Positions 1-12,730 of a stretch of DNA of 64,000 nt are shown piece after piece; the first letter of the stretch is position 1; the number at the start of each line of letters is the position of its first letter. A program made the translations under genes and the position numbers. The DNA is from Antedon bifida (taxonomy: Eukaryota; Echinodermata; Crinoidea; Comatulida; Antedonidae): positions 10,046,501-10,110,500 of the forward strand of contig OY727094.1 of assembly GCA_963402885.1 (NCBI GenBank), read 5' to 3'. Under the pieces are notes generated by a model. It saw nothing but the letters and a program-made list of their open reading frames with translations, made no database searches and was not told where the DNA came from.

Positions 1-2205
1 ATTGAGGTGTTGGAGGAAACAAACAACATGCTGAGAGATGGCATCAACAAGCTGTTTGAAGAAGGCCAGCAAACAACTGCCAAGGTAAGTGTAGGTCAAG
101 GTCATACAGTTATGTCAAAGAATGTGGCATGTCCAGGTCTCAATTCTTATACTAATAGAATTTATATATTTCTTTCCAGAGAACACCGGTTGGACCAGCT
201 GTACCACTTTGGCAAAATTCTACCGGAAATCAGCAAATGTCCAATAAGAATGCTTCAAACCATCGGCTAACAGATAACAGGGATTTGTATACATATAAGT
301 AAGTTAAGGCTATATTTTGCATTACAACCTTTTTCTTGTGATTATTAGTACTCAGTAGAAGTGTAAAATGTAATAAATTATTTGGAAACCCCACATTTAT
401 TAATTATTTTATTTTCCTTAGTTACACATAGCAACAGTTGTTATGGTAACCCTGTAGGTGTATGTATGTATAAAAAATTAGTTGGCAGTAAAGTGGGGTT
501 CCTGACCAAAAATTTGACCAAATGCAAAGTCAGATTTTTCCTTTTTTTTTTCCTTTTTTTCTGTAGCTCTTTACACCAAGTAGAAGTCAAAAATGTTTAA
601 AACCTTTGTACGCAATTATTTCATCTACAATTATATGCGCATAAACATTTGTATCTTTTACAGTTTTTTTTGTATACTACTACTAGAGGCGTAGGCTGGG
701 CAGTGTGATAGTTTACAATCCCCCCACCCCCTCTCCCCAACAAGCCTACACCTCTGAAAATTATCTATTGTTAACTGAAAGGTGTCTGTTCTTTACATTT
801 AAAAGAACAGAAATTGTAAATTAATTTCTTGTACTGTATTGTTTAGAAGTCCTCCAGTAGACAGACATAATGTGGGGGTGCGGGCAGTGTGGTAGTTTAC
901 AATCCCCCCCACCCCTCTCCCCAACCAGCCTACGGCTCTGAAAGCTATCTATTGTTAACTGAAAGGTATCTGTTCTTTACATTTAAAAGAACATAAATTG
1001 TTAATTAATTTCTTGTACTGTGTTGTTTAGAAGTCCTCCAGTAGACAGACATAATAAAAATAGCGCCTCTAATCTTCCAAGACCACCATCACGTGACGGA
1101 ACAAGGAAAACAGGTAAATAAATGTATGGTTCGTAAATGAAGATGTTATTCCTTTTCTAAATAAGAGTAAAACGAAGCATGAAGACAGCCCTTTTTAGCC
1201 TAATAATAATAATAGTTTTTTAAAAAGAGAAGCACAGAATTCCAGCAATCTTAAAATAAAAAACTAAAACTAAAAAAATTTGCAACAACTAAAAAACCTA
1301 ACAAATAGTTAGATTATGTTAATTCATTGTGCATATGCAGAGATACTGGGACATGTTTCCTCACTCGATTCCCCCACACAGTGTTTGCAGATTCTATGTA
1401 CAGTGTCACAATATGTGAAGACCGTTGCAATTTGAACAGAAGCTCAGCTCAATTTCAATGTTACTTATTTTTCAACAGCTGAAAAGAAAAAAATACCAGT
1501 AAACAATGTTCAGTCTGAAAGGTTAATAGGGGCTGGTAATGGAAGTCTAGGAGCTTACAGGAAACTGAAAGCATCTGGTAGCATCAAGTCAGCTGGAGAT
1601 TCCTATGGTAAGTAGTCTTACAAACTGTGTATTTTATTCTTTACTTAAAAGGTCAAAGGTTACAGGTCAAATGTTTCATGTTCAAGTTCAAGGTGGTTGA
1701 ACTGAAAGCTCCCTAATGATTGGATGGAGTCCTGTATTGTGAAGTTTGAAATTTCGGGATATGATATTACATTGTTGCTACTGTATACATTAAACATGTA
1801 AAGTTTATTATTGTACTTTATGGTAAATGTATTTATTTTATGAATGTCATTGTATTAATATTGATAATTGATTACTATATGTTATTAAACATTCTGGTTT
1901 TTTTTATAATCAACTGAGTAACCCATAAATAATTTGTTAAATTCTATGAATAGTTTTATTCATTATTATATATGTTAACTGAGTGCTTTTTAAGTATGTT
2001 TCTTTTTATATCTTTAACACATTTTTGTTTTGTTCTTTTTTTCGTAGATAATCCACCAAGTAAACCAAAAATTGGCTGGAAGACACCAGCACCTTCTTCA
2101 GACTCTGATTACATTTCATCACCCACATATATTTGCAATACTTGTGATAAGATGTACACAACAGAACAAGATCTTGAGATACATAAGTCATATTGTTATG
2201 AATAG
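1..2205 (+). CDS. 3' part of a gene encoding a protein with a C-terminal CCHC zinc finger (five exons, incomplete at 5' end)
   Basis: Exons read in one continuous frame: <1-84, 180-298, 1031-1113, 1479-1607 and 2048-2205, all with GT-AG borders and matching phases (0, 2, 1, 1). About 190 C-terminal residues are visible. The first exon is charged and helix-like. The middle exons are low-complexity, rich in Ser, Asn, Pro and Lys. The last exon encodes a conserved-looking IGWKTPAPSSDSDY stretch and then a finger C-x2-C-x12-H-x3-C (ICNTC...IHKSYC) ending four codons before the stop-side glutamate. That spacing equals the ubiquitin-binding C-terminal finger of NEMO/IKBKG, so a ubiquitin- or kinase-adaptor role is possible, but family identity is not shown. 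The 5' end lies outside the window. Copies of the last exon occur at 23,472 and 44,797. Confidence 0.8.
688..1055 (+). repeat. 184-bp tandem duplication covering an intron end and the start of an exon
   Basis: Copy 1 is about 688-871 and copy 2 about 872-1055. Each holds a C-rich stretch, a TTTAAAAGAACA stretch, the polypyrimidine/AG acceptor and the first 25 bases of the 1031 exon. Copy 1 therefore carries a second, apparently usable acceptor at 846/847, followed by exon sequence that stops after 25 bases. Only copy 2 continues into the full exon and its donor at 1113. Confidence 0.85.
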
Positions 2206-2285
2206 TACTAAAGACTCATAGAATGTTTCATTAAGCAGAATTCCAAGAGCTTGTTTAGAAGTGTTGCATTGCCACCTCTCTGCAC

Positions 2286-2291
2286 AATAAA
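2286..2291 (+). terminator. AATAAA polyadenylation signal
   Basis: An AATAAA hexamer lies about 80 bases after the zinc-finger stop codon, where the 3' end of that transcript would be expected. Confidence 0.5.
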
Positions 2292-3700
2292 CTCTCTGAT
2301 TCAGAGGTCTATCGTTGCAAATTTACTGTGGTCATCCTCAAATTCAAGCTGACGTCCAAAATGGCCGCCATTTCATATCACCAGCCTATCAATAAATACT
2401 ATATGTATTTGATTACAAATTATATTGATGTATAGGTATTGAGATTATCTGTCCAATAGAATATGAATGCTGTGTAATCATTTTTACTAGATACCTTCTA
2501 CTAAGCAAAAATATTACATTTTACAAAAAATATAAATTAAAATATTTTTTCTCAAAACTGACCAAGCATGGTTTATTTCTAGTTCAAATACATAAGTACA
2601 TAGACGGTATTTTATTACAGTAGAACCCACTTTCTGGACCCAACAAAGTGTCCCCTTCTTGGGTTGTGCCCTGAATGATTGTTAACTGTAGTGTTAGAAC
2701 ATAGACTTATATTTCTGCCTCTGATGATAGGGGTGACCTAAAGAAGTAGTGCCACTGTAGCTTGGCCACGGCTGTCTCTGTTAGATGAGATAATATTTTT
2801 TAAAAAAACATCAGGTTTGAATGTAGTAACTACTTTATATATTTGCTATCCTAAGCACATATACATTTATAAATTAATTTTATTTAATTTCTTTATCATA
2901 CATTGATTACCAATTATAAAAATATGTAGATAACAAATAAATGTTTATACTGTAGTAGTTGATAGTTCATTCTTTAATCTTTCATTCATTTTTTCATTCG
3001 TTTTCTTCAAAACAAAAGTATTGAGTAGGGAAGACAGTAAACGATTTCGATAATTGCATTTCTAAGTAGTCAAATATTTAATGTATTTGTTCTAAACACC
3101 ATACACATGTAATATATAATTTATAATGCAACAATGAAGTTAAAGATGTATTTATATAGGCCATTCTGCAGTTTTTAATAAAGTTATTCACTTCTGTAAA
3201 AAACAAAATATTTATTTCACAAAAGACAAATGAAACGGTTAAACTATTGTCTGACAGACAATTTAAGCATTTTTTTTTTAAATTACATTTTTTTCTTTAA
3301 ATTACATTTTTTCAGGTAAATAATTTGTTTTTCAAATCATTTTTTGGTTAAAGTAAATAACTATTACAAGAAATTTAAAATGGCATATTCAACAAAACAA
3401 TTGAAACAAATTGTTTTTAGGAGGACAATATATCTTTTGAAACTAATAAATTAACGTTTTGAAGTCTGCAAACTATCGTTGCCTGGCTGACCCGACAGTA
3501 GTCTCTTTAGGCAGTGTCATTTGCATATCTTATATTTTTATTTATTACTAATTCTGCAATAATTTATTAGATGGATATCTTTGTTGTTTTCGTTTGCTTT
3601 TAATTTTAATTTTGTATTTGATTATGTTTTTCCTTTGTAATGTATTATATGATGAAATAATAATAAAAAAAAATAAATTCTGCAATAATACGTTTGTATA
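2292..3700. other. intergenic, no gene seen
   Basis: AT-rich sequence without a supported ORF. A fragment near 2,620 (CAGTAGAACC followed by CCCCTT-type steps) resembles a degenerate MITE also seen near 20,820-21,190. From about 2,880 onward the sequence is homologous to 45,640-46,130, the 3' flank of gene C, so this is the downstream flank of a lost gene-C-like copy. Confidence 0.5.
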
Positions 3701-3764
3701 AGACCTACTAAATCTAGAGGGATGACAGTATGCCAATGTCTGTGTTGAATGAAATTGTTGCCAT

Positions 3765-4247
3765 TTTATTACTCTGAAAAAAAGACAATTACGAAACTTA
3801 TAATACATCACAACTCAAAGAAAAGACATTTACTTAATCTTTACCATCTCATAAATGAGGTTTGTATAAAAGTCATGACGACAAAGGTAGTAGTGCAGAA
3901 AACCCTAAAATGTCACCCCATCCAATGTGAGCTACGTTGGGTTCTATTATTACGAGTTATTTTGCCACTTATCTTTTGCCACACAATTTAAAACCCGGGT
4001 TTGCCACCTGGCTATTTAAACAGAAATTATGTGTATTCACCGGACCAATTAAATATGATATGATGATATCATTAGTATCATATGGAGACGTTAGGTAGAG
4101 TGTATTTACCACAGATAAATTCAAACCTAAGACTGTCAGCATTTTCATGCCAAGAAATTGATTGAAACCGTATGTAACGGGTTGTTATCTGCTTAAATTA
4201 GCTAGCAAACTCAGTTTTATGATCAGTGTTTCCAGTAATATAAAGAC
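3765..4247 (-). pseudogene. relic of an F5/8C gene: exon 3 with in-frame stop and a 3' exon
   Basis: The reverse strand of about 4,110-4,247 reads as the C-terminal third of an F5/8C domain (TGNTDHKTEF, then TRYIRF and SWHE), but it has an in-frame TAA after FAS and an altered acceptor region. A last-exon-like acceptor (poly-T then CAG) lies near 3,774. The closest family member is gene C exon 3 (46,358-46,500). No matching exon 1 or 2 was found before gene A, so this is a non-coding remnant of a gene-C-like copy that preceded gene A in the ancestral unit. Confidence 0.7.
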
Positions 4248-5788
4248 CTATTTTAGATTTTTTTAAATACAGGTAAGAAATTCAAATCCTAATTAGTTAT
4301 AGATTTTCAGTAATGTCTTTCAAGAGGCGACAGACACTTTAGGTACAAAATAACTGCATTTTGTGGAACTCGTCAAACATGAGGTTTATAATTTTTGCTT
4401 AAAAGAAAATAATAATTTGTGGGGGTGTATGTGACAAATAATAGATTACATTTTCTTGCCAAATAGAAACTTTTCGACACAAACAGATAATTGTAATGAC
4501 GTTATATGCAAATAAGTAATTGCATACCACAACAGAATAGACGTTACAACAATGATTAGTGGTCCGAATATTAGGTTCTAAATAGTCGTGGTCTAGAGCG
4601 TCAACTTACTGATCTTTTGGTACAATGTGGCAATTCAATGAAGAAAGAACAATAATTAAAACCGTTACGTCAAAAGTCGAGAGGCGTTTTTTGTAAAAAA
4701 TATTTCTTGTTTAACTAGGGCTATCCTTATTATATCATGGAGGAATATATCTGTATATTTCCTCCATGGTTATAGCAGTGAAGAGTTAATTTAACTCTCC
4801 CTGATTATAGCGTTAAAATCAGCATCATTCTAGTTTTAAAGCTTTACTTCTGATAACAATGCTTCGATTTGACATCCCATCTCATAATCTGTTTGTCTAA
4901 CAAATCTTTCAGGATTTTGTCAAATCTATTTCATATTAAATCGCCCACTCCCCAATCAAGCGATTTCGATTTTTAACCATGCATGTCGTAATAGAATGTT
5001 AGTATTGTGCGGCTTTACTAGGTTAATTAATCATTTAGACTGAAACTATATCTATGCTCTGATTGGTCAAGTGTGTGGATTGTTTGTTGCTGATAGGGGA
5101 ATGTGATCGGGACCAAATAATGGCGCTAAACATTGATTTATATCAGGAAGTATAGTGTTCGTTAAAATAACCGCTTCCGTTAATATAAAACTAATGTATT
5201 GTACACCTATAAATAACATTGCCATTCATTTGTTTGTTCATTATTCGTTCGTGTATTTATTCATCGTTTGTTCAATATTTTGTCAATGTTGTCCCTTCGT
5301 TTGTTTGTGTGTTGCTCATTAATTAATTACTTATTTTATTTTATTCAAAAGTTAAAAACGAAATCATTGAGTAGTGGAGACATGCAAAGACAATACAAAA
5401 CAAGTTCTAAAATTGCATTTCTACGTATTCATAATATTTAATTAAATTTCATTCAATACAATTAATATGTAATTTATATTTCATAATTCAAACTGTATGA
5501 CTCCCAAATGCATTTACACATTCAGAAACAATACATCAAGTTAAATCCGTAATTTAAAATGCAACATTTGACATATATAATATATGTTTTATGCCTATTT
5601 GTTTTCTCTAATTAATAATTTCACCGTCACAATAATTGTTTAAGCGTTTTATAATTTAATTTAGCTGTTAAATATCACGATTTTCCATAATTTATATACT
5701 AATACTACTCTACTATTCGATGATTTGTTATTTCTCTATGGGTCAGACGTTCGTACCTTGACAGTAGTTTCTTTTGCCGTTCTATTTA

Positions 5789-8362
5789 TCTGAAAAAAAA
5801 AAGATTACGAAAGAAATAATTCATAATGTCTCATTGCGGAAAAGCTGCATTACGTGTCAAACGAATATTTACATCAGGCAAGAGTAATAATATTCAGGTG
5901 GAAGAGCAAATAAATTGATTTGATCACTTTTCCTTCGAAGAAACAGTCTTAGAATCAGTATATACTACACTGTTTCATGCTTAGAATTTCATTCTTTCCT
6001 GCTTAGAATTTACTTTATTACTTGGCAAAATAGTATTTTTGCTAAGTATAAAACGTACTACTTTATTTGTGTGTTCGTTTTGTTTATTTGTTTGTTTGGA
6101 CGATGGCAATTTTCAAGTTATCATCCTGAATGTTTTGGTGGAAACATAGGCTACGGTACTTACAGAACATGCATATTGTCAATAGTATTGAATGTCAAGA
6201 AAATCGGTTCATTGATAATTTAAAAAATAAAAAATAAAAATCTGTATTCTTTTAACATGAGCCGAAATATCAAGCTCATCACCAAAGGTAGTGTAGAAGA
6301 TACTACACTATCTTGACTTAACTCAGTGCTTTTACTTTCTGAAAGGGTAATGTTTAAAGTTAAGGGTTCTAATATATTTGTGAGAAAACGTCTTTTTCCA
6401 CCCACTAATAGCGACACTAATTACTAGACCTTTTTAAGGTAACATGATTGGTCCGTTAGGTCAGTTACCAGAGTCCTTTATACGTAGGCCTAAGATTGCT
6501 TTTTTCATCACTTGATTAGTTAGACACAGGCATGATGTCAGTATTATACAGAGAAGTACAAAGAGTATAGGCCTACTTACCAGTTACAGGATAGAAGTTC
6601 AAACCTAAGACTAGTAGCTCCATGCCATGCCTTTGGATGAATCCGTATGTAACGGGCGGCAATCTTATATCCAAAGTAGTTGGTGCGTTGTGTGTTTGAA
6701 TCATTGTTCCCAGTAAAGACCTATAATTTAAATGTCAATATTTAAAAAATCCATAAGTTAATAAATTAAAATTAAATCAGTAGTGGATAAAACAGTTACC
6801 ACACGATGCTGATGACTGGCATATTCCAACCAAAGAGGTTAAAATAAAGAGTCTGAACTTAACGTGATGTGAACAGAGTAGGAACTTCTTAAAATGGCAG
6901 TATATATCATAATATTTAGTAGGCCTCCCATATTAAATAAAGACCTAAAATATTGTGAAGAACCCTATACATTGTTCAGATAATATTGTTTTATATATTC
7001 TCAATTTGTCTTTATTATATTGTGTATGGATTCTATGAGTTGTCAACATCGAATTAACTTCTTATTTTTTATATATGAGACCAAAAAAAAGTTTTCTGTG
7101 GTATTTCTGTATTTTTTGTATTAGAACGTACTTTTAATACAGTACATTTTGTTAAAATAAAATTAACCTATTGTCAATGAAAATAAAATAATAATTTCTT
7201 AGTTAATGTCAATCATGTTGTGATTTCCATGCTATATGCCTATATCTTTCTTATTGTAATTATAGACACGTGTCAAAAATACATTTTTTTAATATAATAA
7301 TTGGAAAGTAGAGTAAAGACATCTACCTCTTTGAGGTAGATCCACTTTTGGTTTTTATCCTTTCTGTATGAAACTTTAAACTTCGTAATCCAGTAATGAT
7401 AACCATGTTGTCCTTGTGTAATTATGCCTCCGATGCTAATGACATTTTTCAAATCTACTTGAATCCAAGGATCTTTGTCATATCTCTTGGCCATCCATGC
7501 TCCCATATTAGAATGGTCCTCATGCTTTGCATTCAATCGACCTCTTGATGGTCTTTGGCCCACCCCTTCATAAGAGCTGGCTGAAAATGCTGAGTCAGGA
7601 AACCTTCGGATGTCATCAGAGAGACCAATCCGCTTCTTACATGTGGAAGTCACTAATGTAAACGACAAGCTAAATATTATTTTCTTTTGTATCTTTAACA
7701 ATTTTAGAGATATGAAAATTACAGTAAATATGAAAGAATTTTAGATTACAAAAACAAAATTTTTATGAGCTTACTTGAAATTACATAAACGTAGAGTAGT
7801 ATAATGATGATGGTGATGCATTTTATTATGTATTTGTAGCCTCATTGAATGAATAAATGTAAAATTTACATGATTATGTTAGGCCTACTAAGTTACCCTG
7901 ATCAAATATTTTACTATTGAATTACGATACTGAAACAATATTATGTGGATACTAATGAAAGATGTACTGTAATATTATACAAACATAAGTTTATTATAAA
8001 TGCACAACATTCACGATATAAAATAATCTAAATTTAAACATCATAATTGCACTAGCCTATATAGTACATTGTGCAAACAAGGGTTTTCTCGAAGAACATG
8101 TAGTATCACCAGTGTTGTTGAAGAGGGTGGTGGAGAAGAAATAAAGGGATAAAGTGTTTTCTTTTCCTACAAATGCAATACGACCTGTAATATATTGAAA
8201 GCATAATACAATTTGACTAGGCATAATATTGCGATACCTCAGTGAACAACAGCACTCATGTATATTGTATGAAAAGTAGAAAAAAAGTAAAATATTTTTA
8301 CCTTGTCCTTCACAAAACATGAATGAGTAGATGATAAATGCTATCACAGTTGATATAAACAT
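5789..8362 (-). CDS. secreted single-domain F5/8 type C (discoidin) protein, gene A
   Basis: Exons on the minus strand: 8362-8302 (signal peptide MFISTVIAFIIYSFMFCEGQ), 7652-7327 and 6720-6581, then an exon starting at 5789 whose first base completes a TGA stop (TG|A). Phases 1, 0 and 2 fit, giving 175 residues. Domain landmarks are a first Cys (STC), PDSAFSASSYEG, SRGRLN, GAWM, DPWIQVDL, GGIITQG, WITKFKVSY, then VFTGN, ARYIRIHP, WHGATSLRFELL and a closing Cys; the two end cysteines are the usual disulfide pair. F5/8C domains bind sugars or anionic phospholipid. Nothing follows the domain, so the product is probably a soluble extracellular lectin-like protein (inference). A TATA box lies upstream. 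Genes B, C', C, D and E are relatives. Confidence 0.88.
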
Positions 8363-8440
8363 CTTGATTATAGTTGAATGACTGGTTTATCGAAGTGCTG
8401 TCTTGTCAAACTAAATGGCATTTGTCATAAGTGGTACAAC

Positions 8441-8449
8441 TTTTATACC
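8441..8449 (-). promoter_or_regulatory. TATA box of gene A
   Basis: Reading GGTATAAAA on the minus strand about 80 bases upstream of the start codon. The same box with the same flanks occurs before C' and E and, less closely, before C and D, so it is conserved with the coding exons. Confidence 0.65.
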
Positions 8450-8663
8450 TTCATTTTGAAGGGCAATACACCAAAAAAACGTGAATATTATATTATTGGT
8501 AAATATGCAAAGCAATAGCGTGTCCAGGATTGTAGAAAGAAATGCTGACTGAAGAACGCACAGGTCTCGACTTATTTGCTTTTTGTATTAAAAAAAAATC
8601 CTTTCTAAAATAATTGCCATATCTCGCAGCAATTATGACATGAATATATAGTCTATTTGTATT

Positions 8664-10900
8664 GTAAATTGTTTTTCGTTCAATGTTTTTTAAAGAGCGA
8701 GAAAGGGATTACACTTAACTTTCCATTTGTTAATTCGGACGTTTAAATAATTCATCACGAGTCCATAATGTTTTACATTAATAGATGTTAGTTAAAATGA
8801 ATATGAAAACGTTATGTTTTTGTTAATGGAACAAAACATCTAGATTATTTTAACGTTGTTTTTCAGAAACAAACATACATTAGTGGTTTGATATAGTCTA
8901 AATATAAAATATAACATGTATTAGTAAATTTAACAAGTTATAAGCTTGAATCATGTAGGCAGAATTGCTCGATGCAAAGAAGAATAGAAATAAATAGTCA
9001 TATACATGGCCTGCTGACCGTCGTTGTGTCTCAAATAATTACCGTCCCATTCGTTCACCGAAAACTCCCTATTGACTCAGCAAATCGTAAAAAATCAAAA
9101 AATCAAACCCACTGGGTTAATTTTCGAGATAGACTATTTGAATATCAAAATAACAAGATCATTTAATGCTAGATAACTTGTGATGCAGATATAGTGTATA
9201 TGATCACATTAATGTAAAATTGTCAGTTAATTCTTCAAAAGTCGTAGTACAGTATTGTATTTTGAAGCCTTCCTCTTTAGTTTTCAAAAATATTCTCGAG
9301 AAGAAGCCCATCTCGAAAAGAAGCCGATCCAAAAAAAGCCCACCAAGTGTACCAACAAAAAGAAACCCAAGGTTTTACGATACGCCTTTACTTACTACAC
9401 TGTAAAGTAGGGATATCACTTGTAACAGTACATTCACCCGCATACCACTTACAAAAGGTCTATTTTCTCATAATTAAAAAATATAATAGAAAACATGAAG
9501 CAGGCCACATTGTGACAGAGTAACCGTATTGTATTTATAAACAACAGTTGTGTTGATGATAGTAAGTAATCATTTATAGATACATTAATAGACTACAGAT
9601 ATTTTCTTGATTATTGTCGATCAATATATGAAATTATATGAAATTCAGACAAAAGAAAATAGGCTTCTATTCGGTTTGATTGCTTAGAAAAAACCTTCCT
9701 AAAAATAAATTGTCTATATATCTCCCAATATTTATGGTATGCAATTTTAATCTATTTGTATTCCATCCATGTCTTTTTTGTCTGTCTTTCGGGAAACAAC
9801 GAACGGATTAAAGAACTTCTTAGTTTGAGGAATACCATTGTGTTTTGCAATAATATATTAGTTAAAACGAATAGAAACATGACGACAAATCCAAATTTGT
9901 GTTCTGATGAAATAACTTTAGTAAGAGTGATGTGATAACCAATCAATTAATCAATCAATCAATCAATCAGATAACATTTATTCAGATAATAATGAATGAA
10001 CATATACAAAATAGAAAAAAAGATATTAAAGTAACAGTATTATAAACATAGATAAAGCAGTAATTGGAAGTCATTATATCATGGATCCCTTCTAGAAGTT
10101 AAAACTTGTCTATGTGTTATAAATATAATACAAATTATGTGTTAGCCATAATGTAATGTAATGTTAGAATATGTACCAATGACATAAGTGTAGCTTTTGT
10201 TAGCTTAAGCTTGTACAGTGGAGTTGAAACTCTGAACGGAACCACACACACCCTTTATTATTTTAAAACCTAAATTAGCAATAGTTGTTTTTATTTTTTA
10301 CGTAATAAGAAACAATGTTGTTTTTTTTGTCTGTATATCCTTGTCCAGTCTTAATTAACTTAATTAGTAAACGATAAAATTTTTTGCACATATGACGTTT
10401 CATACGTATAATATTTTAGCTCAAAACACAATTCTTGCCTTGTTTTTAACAACAAGTAGGCTTGTAGATCACTCATAACTCGGAAACGCATTATCGGATT
10501 ACTTCTATACTATACCACAATATCATAATAATAATAATAACACTGCATAGTATAGTTTGGATTTAGTTAAGACATGGACACACACACGAACGTAATGGCT
10601 CGTGTATTCCATTGACTAAGTTTTAACTGCAAATACACCCAATTCTCGTACGGTATCATGTCTAGCGACAATAATCAGCATGTAGTTTCTTGTCTGCTGA
10701 TTACAACCTGTCTCACATAATTTGCTGTTATCTGCATATCACTTACAAAACTGAAAATATCATCTATGTGTACTTTATTAATGTATATTTGTTTAATGAG
10801 CGATAAGTAACAAACGAATCAAAACGTGAAGACGATTTCATAAAGTGTTTGTTTAATTAATGTAACATTGATAAAGAATAATTATTAATAATTAATTGAT
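8664..10900. other. 5' flank of gene A, no gene seen
   Basis: Homologous to 39,260-41,200 upstream of gene E and, from about 9,800, to 55,580-57,250 upstream of gene D. Short ORFs here are not conserved between the copies: they differ by indels and frameshifts. A (CAAT)n run lies near 9,943-9,968 and a TAA run near 10,527. The conserved flank may include regulatory sequence, but no site can be named. Confidence 0.5.
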
Positions 10901-10959
10901 GCTGTTCAATTACAATTATTTTTACTGACTATATTCTAAAACGTTTGACTGCCTTTCCC

Positions 10960-11720
10960 AATAGCAACTTATTCATAAACTTAACAAATTTGGAATTACT
11001 GGGCCCCTTCTCAATTTAGTTTCTAACTATCTCTTTAATCGCAGCCAACGTGTAGTTATTAATGGGGTTTCTAAATTTATTCCCCCTGGTATTTCCCAAG
11101 GGTCTATTCTTTGCTTTGTAATGTATTCATTAATGATCTCCTAATTTTATCAATAAGTTACACTGCATTATGACGATCACCTGAAGCCGTATCGTGTTGT
11201 TGGCTCTGATGATGATGCCAAGGGTCTTTATGAGGATCCTGATAGTGTTGTTGCATGGAGTCGGCACTGGGACCTATCTCTCAATGTCTCCAAATGCAAA
11301 TCCATGTATGTTTCCCTTAAACTGAAACCAAGTGTTTGTTTTACCTTTTTATAATACACTTATTTTAGACAAATTTTTAGTTCACCATTATTTAGGAATT
11401 ATATTGACAGTAAATTGACATTTTTGTACACACAGAGACATCTGTTATTATTAGTGTTATTATTGCTTTATAACGTCATTTACTTGCTTCTAATGTTGAG
11501 TATTGTTCAGTTATTTTTGCATCTGCTTAAGTTATCTCGTTTTGATATAAATTACCCTTTAAGTTTTATAGGTTTTTTGTTAAATGCTTTAATCGTCCCT
11601 GTCGTTTAGCTCCTCCTAGGCATATTTTTTTTAATTATTTAATATGTTGTTATGAAGCTTTGCTACCAATCCCACGATTCTGGTCTTGTCAAATGTCAGG
11701 AATTTTCTCATGACAATTTG
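10960..11720 (+). mobile_element. decayed non-LTR retrotransposon, reverse transcriptase fragment
   Basis: One frame reads KFGITGPLLNLVSNYL, then RSQRVVING and GISQGSIL (the usual G-PQGS motif). After a break a second frame reads YDDHLKPYRVVGSDDDAKG, then WSRHWDLSLNVSKC and KSMYVSLK. This is the order of RT motifs B and C plus the following segment in CR1/L2/jockey-type LINEs. There are several frameshifts and stops. The same fragment is at 41,225-42,170, so it was inserted before the host unit duplicated. Confidence 0.8.
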
Positions 11721-11758
11721 CAACTCCACTCTTGTAATAATAAGTCTTTATTATTTAT

Positions 11759-12008
11759 CATATGGGTGAGTGTGGCCGAGCGGTTGAGACAGTGGAACCG
11801 TAATCCATAGCCATAACATCGGCAAGGGTTCGAGGCTCACTCGCTCCATGGTTCTGGTGGTAGAACAAGTCTTGTCGGATTAGAACTTCCCTTAGGGGAA
11901 AAGAATGTTGTTGAAAAGGTGTAACATCTAAGTCCACAGCGCCTTTGATCACTTGTTGCTGGAATTGGCGCTTTACTAATTCGTATATATTATTATATTA
12001 TATTATAT
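11759..12008 (+). mobile_element. tRNA-derived SINE with 9-bp target-site duplication
   Basis: The head is tRNA-like: an A box TGGCCGAGCGG at 11,773 and a B box GGTTCGAGGCTC at 11,827. A 7-bp acceptor stem can be drawn (GTGAGTG with CACTCGC), followed by TCCA. The length between the boxes suggests a class II (Ser/Leu-like) ancestor. About 170 bases of body without tRNA resemblance follow, ending in a TATTA-type tail. ATTATTTAT flanks both ends (11,750-11,758 and 12,009-12,017). The paralogous site near 42,860 lacks the insert. Confidence 0.8.
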
Positions 12009-12109
12009 ATTATTTATGTGGAGCATCTTGTGTATTTGTTTATCTTGTGAACGGGATTGCTACCTTTTAGAAGGATAGTGAATGATTTCACTTCACAGGT
12101 AATGTTTCA

Positions 12110-12690
12110 AACATCTAGTACAGTATTGTATTTTGAAAAGCCTCCCTCTTTGGTTTCGCAAAAGGATTTTTGAAAAGAAGACCATCTCGAAAAGAAGCTA
12201 TTCCAAAAAAGAAGTCTACCCTATGGTAAAAAGAAAATGAAGCCCGAGATTTGTTGGTACCCCTTTTACATAACTTACTACACTGTAAGTTAGGGATATC
12301 AGTTACAAAGTGTCTATTGTATCATAATTGAACATAATTGAAAAAATGAAGCGGGTAATATTGTGACAGAGTTAACTGTATTGTATTTATAAACAAAGGT
12401 TTTGTTTACGATAGAAAGTAATCATTTATAGATACATTAATAGATTAGATGTTTTATTAACAATTATTGTCGATCAATATATGAAATTAAATACCTGACA
12501 GAAGAACTGTGGCTTCTCCTCGGCTTAGGCAAAATTAAAAAAAATATATATATCTCCCATCAATTATGGTATGGAATGACGACGAATCCATATTTGTGTT
12601 GCTCTGATGAAAAAAACGTTAGTAAGAGTGATATGATAACGGACTCTACGTGTTATAATTATAATATAATACAATTTATGTCTTAGTCAT
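12110..12690. repeat. second local copy of the 9,230-10,150 flank
   Basis: Shares the order of the 9,230-10,150 segment, including AGTACAGTATTGTATTTTGA, the run of GAAAAGAAG steps, CACTGTAA.TTAGGGATATCA and TGTCGATCAATATATGAAAT. Its continuation (19,740-19,872, then 23,027-23,090) has been split by the large palindrome and by the TIR element. Confidence 0.75.
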
Positions 12691-12730
12691 AATATAGAAA
12701 CAACAATAAACAAAATCATGTCCTGTGAAT

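Larger units (their letters stand above)
4286..8663. repeat. duplicated unit, copy 1 (carries gene A)
   Basis: About 4.4 kb that recurs at 25,145-28,705 (cut short) and at 33,808-39,260 (with insertions), in the same orientation. A further partial copy is at 32,270-33,808. Corresponding bases are easy to follow, for example the stretch near 6,000-6,060 about TTACTTGGCAAAATAGT, which is found again near 26,700 and 36,650. The 33,808 junction joins the 8,663 end to the 4,286 end, as expected for a head-to-tail tandem duplication. Confidence 0.8.

Noticed and set aside
11760..11850. Functional tRNA gene
   Set aside because: A and B boxes are present, but the anticodon loop is irregular, the body continues as a SINE, and target-site duplications flank the whole.
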